Notes under the pieces: generated by a model | Databases searched by the model: none | Seen by the model: only the letters and a program-made list of their open reading frames with translations | What the model was told of the DNA's origin: nothing | Shown: in pieces, positions 16,979 to 25,371 of the stretch | Numbering within the stretch: the stretch's first letter is position 1 | How the letters are laid out: every line of letters begins with the position of its first letter | Made by a program: the position numbers and the translations under genes | From: Streptomyces sp. WM6378 | GTDB taxonomy: Bacteria > Actinomycetota > Actinomycetes > Streptomycetales > Streptomycetaceae | Reading direction: 5' to 3' | Assembly (NCBI RefSeq): GCF_001279695.1 | Contig: NZ_LGDD01000293.1 | Location: 1-64,000 of the forward strand | Length of the DNA stretch: 64,000 nucleotides

Positions 16979-18499
16979 TCAGCCGAGGTCGCCCGAGGCG
17001 GTGCGCTCGGCGAGCCGGAGCAGGGTGCGCACCGAGGAGCCGGTGCCGCCCTTGGGGGTGTAGCCGTGCGGGGCGCCTTCGTTGAAGGCCGGGCCCGCGA
17101 TGTCCAGGTGGGCCCAGGTGATGCCCTCGCCGACGAACTCCTTCAGGAACAGGCCCGCCACCAGGCCGCCGCCCATCCGCACGCCCATGTTGGCGAGGTC
17201 GGCGGTGGGGGAGTCCATGGTCTTGCGCAGGTTGGCGGGCAGCGGCATCGGCCAGGACTGCTCGCCGGACTCCTCCGCGATCTCGTGGATCGCGGTGCGG
17301 AAGGCGTCGTCGTTGGCCATGATCCCGAAGGTGTGGTCGCCGAGCGCGAGGACCATGGCGCCGGTCAGCGTCGCCACGTCGACGATCGCGTCGGGCTTCT
17401 CCTCGGAGGCCTTCCACAGCGCGTCGGCGAGGACGAGGCGGCCCTCGGCGTCGGTGTTCAGGACCTCGACGGTCTTGCCGCTGTACATGCGGAGCACGTC
17501 ACCCGGGCGGGTGGCGGAGCCCGACGGCATGTTCTCGGCGAGCGCCAGCCAGCCGGTGACGTTCACTTCGATGCCCAGGCGCGCGGCCGCGACGACGGCG
17601 GCGAACACGGCGGCGGCGCCGGACATGTCGCACTTCATCGTCTCGTTGTGGCCGGCCGGCTTGAGCGAGATGCCGCCCGAGTCGTAGGTGATGCCCTTGC
17701 CGACGAACGCGAGGTGCTTGGCGTTCTTGGCGTGCGTGTACGAGATCTTCACCAGGCGCGGCGGGTTCTCCGAGCCGACGCCGACGCCGAGGATGCCGCC
17801 GAAGCCGCCCTTCTCCAGCGCCTTCTCGTCCAGGACCTGGACCTTGAGGCCGTGCTCCTTGCCGGCCGCCGAGACGACCGCCGCGAAGGCCTCGGGGGTG
17901 AGGTCGTTCGGCGGGGTGTTGATCAGGTCGCGGGCGCGGTTCATCTCCTCGGCCAGCGCGATCGAGCGCTCGGCGGCGGCCTTGTGGGCCTTGTCGCGCG
18001 GCTTGGCGCCGAGCAGCGCCACCTCGGCCAGCGGGCCCTTGGCGTCGGCGCCGCGATCCTGGTAGGCGGTGAAGGCGTACGCGCCCAGGAGGGCGCCCTC
18101 GCCGATCGCCTCGATGTCCTCGGCGGCCTCGATCGGCAGCGCGAACGCGGCCTTCTTGATGCCGTGCAGGGCGCGCGCGGCGTTGCCGGCGGCGGTGCGC
18201 AGCACCTCGGAGGCGTACGCCTCGTCGTCGGCGGGGGCGGAGCCGAGGCCCACCGCGAGGACGAACGGGGCCTTGAGGCCCGCGGGGGAGACGGCCTTGG
18301 TCACCTCACCCTCGGCACCACTGGCGCCGAGGGTCGCCAGGACAGCGGCGAGCTTCCCGTCGAACGCCTTGTCCACGGCCTCGGCGCCGGGCGCGACGAC
18401 CAGCCCACCCTTGGGGCCGGCGGCCTTGGCGACGCCGACGACGAGGGCGTCGGCGCGCAGCGTCGCCGCACCGGCAGTGCTGAGAGTCAGAGCAGTCAC
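16979..18499 (-). CDS. pepA: Leucyl aminopeptidase, M17 family
   Basis: The 506-residue protein is an M17 cytosolic aminopeptidase, releasing N-terminal residues from peptides with two metal ions and acting as a hexamer in known relatives. The family signature NTDAEGRL is present. GKGITYDSGGISLKP, DMSGAAAV and DVATLTGAM supply the metal and catalytic residues. The N-terminal half is the usual macro-like domain. I chose the GTG at 18499 (VTALTLSTAG) because upstream codons give a non-homologous extension. A hairpin follows the gene. The adjacent respiratory and TCA genes seem unrelated in function. Confidence 0.93.
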   Translation of the reverse strand: MTALTLSTAGAATLRADALVVGVAKAAGPKGGLVVAPGAEAVDKAFDGKLAAVLATLGASGAEGEVTKAVSPAGLKAPFVLAVGLGSAPADDEAYASEVLRTAAGNAARALHGIKKAAFALPIEAAEDIEAIGEGALLGAYAFTAYQDRGADAKGPLAEVALLGAKPRDKAHKAAAERSIALAEEMNRARDLINTPPNDLTPEAFAAVVSAAGKEHGLKVQVLDEKALEKGGFGGILGVGVGSENPPRLVKISYTHAKNAKHLAFVGKGITYDSGGISLKPAGHNETMKCDMSGAAAVFAAVVAAARLGIEVNVTGWLALAENMPSGSATRPGDVLRMYSGKTVEVLNTDAEGRLVLADALWKASEEKPDAIVDVATLTGAMVLALGDHTFGIMANDDAFRTAIHEIAEESGEQSWPMPLPANLRKTMDSPTADLANMGVRMGGGLVAGLFLKEFVGEGITWAHLDIAGPAFNEGAPHGYTPKGGTGSSVRTLLRLAERTASGDLG

Positions 18500-18810
18500 G
18501 GTGGTGAGATCTCTCTTCCTTGAGAATCCTGTGGAGTGTTCGACCGTCGGATGGTCCGGCCGGGACCGGGGACATCGTATTTCGGGCGGGTCGACCACCA
18601 GTCACCGAGCCTACGCGCGGTGACGGCGTTCGATCGCGGTGGCCGTAATTCACTCATCCGTGGTGTCTCTTTCACGTTTGGCCCGCACGCTTCGTGAGAG
18701 CTCCGTCACACTCGCCTCAATCGGGCACAGGGGGCACCGTGCTCGTTTGCATCATCACCACAGGTTCTCCGTGCGCAGCCCGCGCGCGGAGGCTCTCTTT
18801 GGGGGGACAA
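18500..18810. other. Divergent spacer between pepA and the exopolysaccharide-like cluster
   Basis: The 311-bp spacer must hold promoters for both directions. I see no strong consensus pair, no small gene and no known RNA element. The end nearest the cluster is G-rich (GGGGGGACAA directly before the ATG at 18811), which serves as the ribosome-binding site. Confidence 0.4.
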
Positions 18811-20844
18811 ATGAAGGCTAAGGCCTTGAAAATGGGCAGAACCAGGCTTGCGCTCACGGCGCTGATGGCTGCCGGACTGCTCACCACGGCCATCCCGGCC
18901 GCCAATGCGGCGGCCACCGTCGCGCCGCGCATCGATCTGAAGGTGCTGGTCCTCGACGACGGCGGAAGCGCGGTCGGGGCGCTCGTCGCCGAGCTGAAGA
19001 ACACCGGAGTCCCTTACCAGACGGTCGAGTTGGGCGCCGCCGGCCGGCCGACCGTCAACGCCGCCTTCCTCAGCGACACCGTCAGCGGGCGGCCGCGCGC
19101 CAAGTTCCAGGGCGTCGTCGCGCCCAACGAGATCCCGTTCGGCTCCGCGGCCGCTCCCGAGCAGGCCGCTCTCGCCACGTACGAGACGACCTTCGGGATC
19201 CGGCAGATCGACGCGTACACCTGGGCGCACCCCGAGGTCGGGATCGACTACACCGACCAGAACGGCGGCTGGTCCGGCGTCCTGGACGGCGCCAAGTCCC
19301 AGGTCACCACGGCCGGCAAGGCCGGGCCCTTCGGCTACCTCGACGGGCCGCTCACCTTCGAGGACAACGACCCGACGGTGCCGGAGAGCTACGGCTACGC
19401 GGGCCACCCCAGGGACGGCTTCACCAGCTACCTCGACGCGCCGACCGGCGGCACCCTGCTCGGCCAGTACACCCACGACGGCCGCAGCGAACTGGTCGTC
19501 ACCTTCGCCTACAACCAGTACCAGGAGCAGTTCCAGGCGCTGGCCAAGGGCATGGTGGAGTGGGTGACCCAGGGTGTGCACCTCGGCCAGAGCCGCAACT
19601 ACTTCACGGTGCACGTGGACGACGTGTTCGCGCCCGACTCGCGCTGGGACAGCGTCCACAACTGCACCCCGGGCGACTTCGACTGCCCCGCCGGCGGCAC
19701 CACCAACCCGGACATCCGCATGACCGCGGCCGACGCCCAGTACGCGGCCCAGTGGGAGCAGGCCAACGGGTTCACGCTCGACATGGTCTACAACGCGGGC
19801 GCGGGCGAGGAGTGGAAGGCCGAGAACGGCGGCACCGACGCGCTGGCCACCCAACTCCTCGCCGACAAGGCCAAGTACCGCTGGGTGAACCACACCTACA
19901 CGCACGAGTTCCTCGGCTGTGTCCAGGACAACACCGTCGTGCCGTGGCAGTGCAAGAAGAACGCCGACGGCTCCACCCAGTGGATGAGCCGGGCCGACAT
20001 CTCCGCGCAGATCTCGCAGAACAACACCTGGGCCGCCCAGAAGGGCCTCCCGGTCGACAAGAGCGAGCTCGTCACCGGTGAGCACTCCGGCATGAGGGTC
20101 CTGCCGCAGCAGCCCGACGACAACCCGAACCTGGCGGGCGCGCTCGCCGACAACGGCGTCAAGTGGACCGGCAGCGACGCCTCGCGCGAGCCCGACCAGC
20201 GCGCCGTCGGCGCCGCCCAGACCGTCCCCCGGCACCCGATGAACGTGTACTACAACGTCGGCAAGGCCGCCGAGATGACCGACGAGTACAACTGGCTGTA
20301 CACCTCCAAGGCCGACGGCGGCAGCGGCGTCTGCGAGAACAACCCGGCCTCCACCTGCATGACCGCCCCGCTCGACACCGCCACCGGCTACCAGTCGTAC
20401 ATCGTGCCCAGGGAGGCCAGGACCGCCCTTTCGCACGTGCTGTGGAACGACCCGCGGCCGCACTACGTCCACCAGTCCAACCTGGCCGAGGAGCGGATCC
20501 TCTACCCGGTCCTGGACAAGGTCCTCGGCGACTACAAGGCCCTCTACGCCGGCAGCGCGCCGATCGTGAACCTGCGTGAGAAGGACGCGGGAACCGAACT
20601 CAGCCGCAGGGCGTCCTGGGACAAGGCGCTGGCTTCCGGTTCGGTGACCGCCTACCGGATCGGCGACACTGTCACCGTGCAGGCTCCGAAGGGGGTGGCC
20701 GCACCGATCACGGCACCGGAGGGCACCCGCAAGCAACTGCTCCTCGGTACCACCGCGTTCGGGACGCCGTACGCGGGTCAGCGCTCCGACTGGTCCTCGC
20801 CCGAGCTGCTCCAGTCGGCCATCACACTGAAGCTGCCGGCCTGA
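18811..20844 (+). CDS. Secreted polysaccharide deacetylase-like protein (Agd3/CE18-like)
   Basis: The 677-residue protein starts with a signal peptide (KMGRTRLALTALMAAGLL, cleavage near AANA-A, about residue 34). An N-terminal beta-rich region of roughly 200 residues precedes a deacetylase-like domain. The metal triad appears as HVDDV (H268-V272, with D270/D271) and HTYTH (H361, H365), with EHSGMR at 424-429 taking the place of the usual arginine motif. This unusual motif order is what I recall for Agd3, the fungal galactosaminogalactan deacetylase, and related CE18 proteins. It heads a five-gene cassette with a PelF-like transferase and two hydrolases of the same glycan type. It probably removes N-acetyl groups from an exported amino-sugar polymer; specificity is inferred. 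Confidence 0.75.
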   Translation: MKAKALKMGRTRLALTALMAAGLLTTAIPAANAAATVAPRIDLKVLVLDDGGSAVGALVAELKNTGVPYQTVELGAAGRPTVNAAFLSDTVSGRPRAKFQGVVAPNEIPFGSAAAPEQAALATYETTFGIRQIDAYTWAHPEVGIDYTDQNGGWSGVLDGAKSQVTTAGKAGPFGYLDGPLTFEDNDPTVPESYGYAGHPRDGFTSYLDAPTGGTLLGQYTHDGRSELVVTFAYNQYQEQFQALAKGMVEWVTQGVHLGQSRNYFTVHVDDVFAPDSRWDSVHNCTPGDFDCPAGGTTNPDIRMTAADAQYAAQWEQANGFTLDMVYNAGAGEEWKAENGGTDALATQLLADKAKYRWVNHTYTHEFLGCVQDNTVVPWQCKKNADGSTQWMSRADISAQISQNNTWAAQKGLPVDKSELVTGEHSGMRVLPQQPDDNPNLAGALADNGVKWTGSDASREPDQRAVGAAQTVPRHPMNVYYNVGKAAEMTDEYNWLYTSKADGGSGVCENNPASTCMTAPLDTATGYQSYIVPREARTALSHVLWNDPRPHYVHQSNLAEERILYPVLDKVLGDYKALYAGSAPIVNLREKDAGTELSRRASWDKALASGSVTAYRIGDTVTVQAPKGVAAPITAPEGTRKQLLLGTTAFGTPYAGQRSDWSSPELLQSAITLKLPA

Positions 20845-20904
20845 TCAGCCGCCTGATCGCCTGATCGCTCGTCACGCACGACCGCTTGTCCTGGGGGGAC
20901 ATCC

Positions 20905-22455
20905 ATGCCGAGCAGTGGCCGTCATGTCACCATGCTCACGGAAGGCACATATCCGCATATACACGGGGGCGTCAGCACCTGGTGCGATCAGCTCGTACGC
21001 GGCATGCCGGAGGTCGACTTCAACGTCGTCGCCCTCACCGGCAGCGGCCGCGAGCCGGTCGCCTGGGAACTGCCGGCCAACGTCTACCGGCACACGGCGT
21101 TCCCCCTGTGGGGGCCGCAGCCCGGCAGGCGTCGGCCGCTCCTCGGCAAGGAAAGGCGCCGGTTCACCGACACCTACGAGCGCTTCCTGCTCGCCATGCT
21201 CGACCCGGAGTCCGGCTGCGACTTCGCCTCGGCCCTGTACGGCCTGGCGGAGCTCGCCCGGGCCGGGCGGCTCTCGGCGGCGCTCCGCTCGGAGGCGGCA
21301 CTGAAGTCGCTGATGTGGATCTGGACCATGCCGCACCTGGCACTGTCCAGGGCGAAGCCCACCGTGCACGACGCCCTGACCGCGACCGACCTCCTGGAAC
21401 ACGCACTGCGCCCGCTGTCCGCCCGCATTCCGGCGGACAGCGTGGCGCACGCGGTCAGCAGCGGCCTCGCCACGCTGCCCGCGCTCGCCGCCCAGCACTT
21501 CGACGGCGTGCCGTTCCTGCTCACCGAACACGGCATCTACCTGCGCGAGCGCTACCTCGGCTACCGCACCGGCGAGCAGAGCTGGCCGGTCAAGGCGGTG
21601 CTGCTCGGCTTCTACCGCGAGCTCAACACCATGGGCTACCGCCAGGCCGACCTCATCACCCCGTGCAACCAGTACAACCGCCGCTGGGAGGAGCGCGGCG
21701 GCGCCCCCGCCGAGCGGATCCGCACCGTCTACAACGGCGTCGACCCCGACCTCTTCCCGCACGCCGGACCCGACCCGGCCGTCCCCACCCTGAGCTGGTG
21801 CGGACGCATCGACCCGATCAAGGACCTGGAGACCCTGATCCGCTCGTACGCCATCGTCCGCGCCGAACTCCCCGAGACCCGGCTCAGGTTGTACGGAGGA
21901 GTGCCGGCCGGCGGCGAGGACTACAAGACCCGCCTGGAGAAGCTGGCCGCCGAACTCGGCGTCACCGACGGCATCTCCTACGAGGGCCGGGTCAGCGACG
22001 TGGCGAGCGCGTACGCCTCGGGCAGCGTGGTCATGCTGTCCAGCATCAGCGAGGGCTTCCCGTTCTCGCTGATCGAGGCGATGTCGTGCGGGCGCGCCAC
22101 CGTGTCCACGGACGTCGGAGGCGTACGGGAGGCGGCCGGCGAGGCCGGTCTCGTGGTGCCGCCGCGCGAGCCCGCGGTGATGGCCGAGGCGACCCTCGGA
22201 CTGCTCCGCGACCACGAGCGGCGGGCCGAACTCGGCGCCGCCGCCCGCCAGCGCGTGGTCGACAAGTTCACCCTGCACCGCTCGGTGGACGGCTTCCGGC
22301 GCATCTATCTGGAACTCGCCGGATGCCCCGAACCCGACCCCGCCCTGGCCGGGTTCACGCCCGAGGACGACTGGACGCTGCAGCTCACGGACCCCTGGTA
22401 CCGCGAGCTGTCCGACGACCCGCAGCCCAGCACCCTCGGCGGGGCGCCCCGGTGA
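20905..22455 (+). CDS. GT4 glycosyltransferase, PelF-like (DUF3492 N-terminus)
   Basis: The 516-residue protein has the PelF layout. The N-terminal DUF3492-like part begins HVTMLTEGTYPHIHGGVSTW (7-26), and a GT-B C-terminal domain follows with CGRIDPIKDLETLI and the EGFPFSLIE (E383-E391) ExxxxxxxE motif that holds the nucleotide-sugar donor. PelF uses UDP-GalNAc/GlcNAc to build the Pel polymer. The absence of a signal or membrane helix fits a cytoplasmic synthase. The start at 20905 follows GGGGGGAC. The stop overlaps the GTG of the downstream membrane protein by four bases, so the two are translationally coupled. Confidence 0.85.
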   Translation: MPSSGRHVTMLTEGTYPHIHGGVSTWCDQLVRGMPEVDFNVVALTGSGREPVAWELPANVYRHTAFPLWGPQPGRRRPLLGKERRRFTDTYERFLLAMLDPESGCDFASALYGLAELARAGRLSAALRSEAALKSLMWIWTMPHLALSRAKPTVHDALTATDLLEHALRPLSARIPADSVAHAVSSGLATLPALAAQHFDGVPFLLTEHGIYLRERYLGYRTGEQSWPVKAVLLGFYRELNTMGYRQADLITPCNQYNRRWEERGGAPAERIRTVYNGVDPDLFPHAGPDPAVPTLSWCGRIDPIKDLETLIRSYAIVRAELPETRLRLYGGVPAGGEDYKTRLEKLAAELGVTDGISYEGRVSDVASAYASGSVVMLSSISEGFPFSLIEAMSCGRATVSTDVGGVREAAGEAGLVVPPREPAVMAEATLGLLRDHERRAELGAAARQRVVDKFTLHRSVDGFRRIYLELAGCPEPDPALAGFTPEDDWTLQLTDPWYRELSDDPQPSTLGGAPR

Positions 22456-23888
22456 GCGGTTCCCTGTGGGTCGGCGGGGATGAAGGGCAGGACACCCTGC
22501 CCTTCATCCCGCGCCAGCGCCTGCCCAGGCCGCCCGAGGGCGACCCCCTTACCGAACTCGCCCTGCGTCTGGAGGACTTGATAGCGGCTGCCGTCCATCC
22601 GGATGAAATAGCGGCCATTATCGAGTCCGACGGCATGTCGGACGCTCAGATAAGAGCTGTGTACGGGCACCCCGACTCCTTCTCGCTCGCCGAGGAGCTC
22701 TACGGCCGCGTCGAGCGCCGCTATCCCGAGCCCCCGGCGCCACTCGCCGCACCCTGGCACACCCACCTCGGCTCGTGCCTGCTGCGCGGGCTCGTCTTCG
22801 CGCTGCCCGGGCTCGCCTACGTCCTGGGCGCGCCCCTCCTGGCCGGCCCCCGCACCGCGCTCGGCCTGCCTGCCGGAACCATTCCGCTGCTCGCCGGGGC
22901 CGTCACCGGCTGGGTGTGGAACCAGTCGCTCTCGCACCGCGCCCACTCCTGGCTCAGCCTCGCCGACCGCCCGGCCGCCGTCCGCGCGCTGCGCCTGGGA
23001 GCCCCGCTCGGCGCCGCGCTCAGCTCGCTCGCCGCCCTCGCGGCGACCGGCCCGGGAGAGCTGCCCGCCGCCGCGTTCGCCGCCGGGCAGTGCTGCTATC
23101 TCGCGGCGGCCACCGCGCTGCTCGTGCTCGGCCGTGAACGCCCGCTGTTCTGGGCCCTGTTGCCGTTGACCCTCGGCGTCGTACCGGGGCTGCCGTCCTT
23201 CGTCGGGCCGGTGCTGCTGCTCGTCTCGCTGATCGCGGCCGTCACGCTGGCCGTGCTCACGCTGCGCGGCGAGGCGGCCGGGCCCGGGCCGCGCGGCGCC
23301 GTCTCGCCCCGGGCCGCCGCCTCCGTGCCGTACGGCCTGTTCGGGCTCGGCGCGGGCGTCCTCGTGCTGTACGCGGCCCTCGGCGACATCTTCCGGCACG
23401 GCTCCGCGGGCACGGTCGCAGGTCCCTCCGCCGTCGCCCTCACCCTCAGCATGGGCCCCGCCGAGTGGCTGCTGCACCGCTTCCGCGCCGAGAGCCTGGC
23501 GGGGCTTCGCACCACGTCCAGCGCGCGGGGGTTCCGCGGTTCGGTCGCCGCCACCGTGACCGTCTGCCTCGGCGCGTACCTGCTGATCCTGGCCGGGCTC
23601 GCCGAGGCCGGCACCCGGCTGTGGCCGGACGCCCCGGCGGTGAGCGGCCTGAGGCTGGCGACGCTGCTCCTGATCGGCGCGGTGCTGTGGACCGGGCTGC
23701 TGCTCCAGTCGTTCGGGGCGGCGCCGGGCGCGGCCCTGGTGTGCTGCGCGGCGGCCGTCGCCCAGACCCTGGCGCTGCTCCTGGGCGCGCCGCCGCCGAC
23801 CGGTCTCGTCGTGTCGGGGACGGCGGCCGCGCTGCTTGCCATGCTGGTCTGCGTCCTGGTGGGAAGGGCGACCGCCCACCGGCCATGA
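22452..23888 (+). CDS. Polytopic membrane protein, candidate polysaccharide exporter (PelG-position)
   Basis: The 478-residue protein has a cytoplasmic N-terminal segment of about 95 residues and then roughly ten to twelve hydrophobic helices. Its GTG overlaps the end of the PelF-like gene (GTGA). In Pel systems PelF works with the membrane protein PelG, and this gene takes that position. I see no clear PelG sequence signature, so homology is not established. The N-terminal region (LRLEDLIAAAVHPDEIAAII) looks helical and could dock the glycosyltransferase. Alternative readings are a flippase-like or unrelated membrane protein. Confidence 0.6.
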   Translation: MSGSLWVGGDEGQDTLPFIPRQRLPRPPEGDPLTELALRLEDLIAAAVHPDEIAAIIESDGMSDAQIRAVYGHPDSFSLAEELYGRVERRYPEPPAPLAAPWHTHLGSCLLRGLVFALPGLAYVLGAPLLAGPRTALGLPAGTIPLLAGAVTGWVWNQSLSHRAHSWLSLADRPAAVRALRLGAPLGAALSSLAALAATGPGELPAAAFAAGQCCYLAAATALLVLGRERPLFWALLPLTLGVVPGLPSFVGPVLLLVSLIAAVTLAVLTLRGEAAGPGPRGAVSPRAAASVPYGLFGLGAGVLVLYAALGDIFRHGSAGTVAGPSAVALTLSMGPAEWLLHRFRAESLAGLRTTSSARGFRGSVAATVTVCLGAYLLILAGLAEAGTRLWPDAPAVSGLRLATLLLIGAVLWTGLLLQSFGAAPGAALVCCAAAVAQTLALLLGAPPPTGLVVSGTAAALLAMLVCVLVGRATAHRP

Positions 23889-23935
23889 TCAGATAGAGGA
23901 CCCCCGAGTACCCCGAACGCGCTGCGAGGAAGCAC

Positions 23936-24553
23936 ATGAGCAAACTCCTTGTGCCCTACTACGAGCACCCGGCCGAGCAGCCGGAGGCCTGGGACGCGCT
24001 GATCGCCGCCGCGCCCTCGCTGTACGGGGTCGTCCTCAACCCGGCCAACGGATCGGGGAGTTCACCCGACGCGTCCTTCGCCGAGGTGGCCGACCGGCTG
24101 CGCTCGGCGGGCGTGCGGGTGCTCGGCTACGTGGACACCGCCTACGGCGCGCGCCCTCCGCAGGACGTGGTGCGTGAGGCGGCCCGCCACCGCGCCTGGT
24201 ACGGGGTGCACGGCCTCTTCCTCGACCAGGCGGCCACCTCCGCCCTCCAACTGCCGTACTACGCCGACCTGCGGGCCGCCTTCGCCGCCTCGTACGACAC
24301 GTACGTCACGCTCGTCCTGAACCACGGGGCCGTCCCGCACCCCGGCTACGCCCGGATCGCCGATCTCCTGGTCACCTTCGAGGGGCCCTGGTCCGCCTAC
24401 CGGCCGGCCGGGCCGACCGGGCCCGACACCTGCCATCTGGTGTACGGGGCCCCGCCCGACGCCGTCGCCCAGGCCCCCGTCCACTGCCTCGTACCCGGTC
24501 AACTGCCGCACCCCTGGGGCACGTTGCCGCACCGCTTGGAGCCCGCCCGGTGA
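23936..24553 (+). CDS. Spherulation-specific family 4 (spherulin-4/Sph3-like, GH135-type) protein
   Basis: The 205-residue protein begins LLVPYYEHPAEQPEAWDALI, continues with VVLNPANGSG and VLGYVDTAYG, and has a GLFLDQ motif after strand 5. These are hallmarks of the spherulin-4 family, whose fungal member Sph3 is a GH135 glycoside hydrolase acting on galactosaminogalactan. No signal peptide is visible, which is odd for a glycan hydrolase; it may act inside the cell during synthesis or leave by another route. GAGGAAG precedes the ATG at 23936. Its stop overlaps the GTG of the GH114-like gene, so the pair is coupled. Confidence 0.85.
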   Translation: MSKLLVPYYEHPAEQPEAWDALIAAAPSLYGVVLNPANGSGSSPDASFAEVADRLRSAGVRVLGYVDTAYGARPPQDVVREAARHRAWYGVHGLFLDQAATSALQLPYYADLRAAFAASYDTYVTLVLNHGAVPHPGYARIADLLVTFEGPWSAYRPAGPTGPDTCHLVYGAPPDAVAQAPVHCLVPGQLPHPWGTLPHRLEPAR

Positions 24554-25368
24554 AACGCTCCCTCTGGCTGCTGCTTCCGCTGCTCCTGCTCGCGGCGTGC
24601 ACCAGTTCCCCTGACGGCCCCGACGACGGGGACGGCGGCGGCGACACCGTGCCGCCCGCCCCCTCCGGCCCGCACTGGCAGCCCAAGCCGGGCCTCACCT
24701 GGCAGTGGCAGCTCAAGGGCAAGCTCGACCCGGCCGTCGACGTCCAGGTGTACGACATCGACGCCGTCGACCAGGACGCGGCGGCCGTCGCCGATCTGCA
24801 CCGCCGGGGCCGCAAGGTCATCTGCTACGTCTCGACGGGCGCCTGGGAGAACTGGCGGCCCGACGCCAAGCAGTTCCCCAAGGAGGTGCTCGGCAAGGGA
24901 AACGGCTGGGACGGGGAGCGCTGGCTCGACATCCGCCGTACCGACGTCCTCGAACCGCTGATCGCCAAGCGCTTCGACCTGTGCAGGGCGAAGGGCTTCG
25001 ACGCGGTCGAGCCGGACAACATGGACGGCTACAGCAACGACACCGGCTTCCCCCTCAAGGCCGCCGACCAGCTCAAGTACAACGAGCTCATCGCCCGGCT
25101 GGCCCATGACCGGGGCCTGGCCGTCGGCCTGAAGAACGACCTCGACCAGATCCCTCAACTGCTCGCCCACTTCGACTTCGCCGTCAACGAACAGTGCGCC
25201 CAGTACGGCGAGTGTGACAAGCTCACGCCGTTCGTGCGGGCGGGCAAGGCCGTCTTCCACGTCGAGTACGAACTCCCGCCGGCCAAGTTCTGCGCCGAGT
25301 CCAAGAAGCTGGGGCTCAGCTCGATGGAGAAGAAGTACGACCTGCTGGCGTGGCGCGAGCCCTGCTGA
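24550..25368 (+). CDS. GH114-like endo-alpha-1,4-polygalactosaminidase lipoprotein
   Basis: The 272-residue product has a lipoprotein signal peptide (LLLLLAAC, lipidated C17), a short Asp/Gly-rich linker and then a TIM-barrel of the GH114/TM1410 type. Diagnostic segments are ICYVSTGAWENWRPD, AVEPDNMDGY (acidic residues E154, D156, D159) and GLKNDLDQI. Characterised relatives (Ega3, PelA hydrolase domain) cut alpha-1,4-linked galactosamine polymers. Anchored on the outer face of the membrane, it would trim or release the polymer made by the upstream genes. It ends 3 bp from the convergent cobS gene, closing the cassette. Confidence 0.88.
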   Translation: MKRSLWLLLPLLLLAACTSSPDGPDDGDGGGDTVPPAPSGPHWQPKPGLTWQWQLKGKLDPAVDVQVYDIDAVDQDAAAVADLHRRGRKVICYVSTGAWENWRPDAKQFPKEVLGKGNGWDGERWLDIRRTDVLEPLIAKRFDLCRAKGFDAVEPDNMDGYSNDTGFPLKAADQLKYNELIARLAHDRGLAVGLKNDLDQIPQLLAHFDFAVNEQCAQYGECDKLTPFVRAGKAVFHVEYELPPAKFCAESKKLGLSSMEKKYDLLAWREPC

Positions 25369-25371
25369 GGC

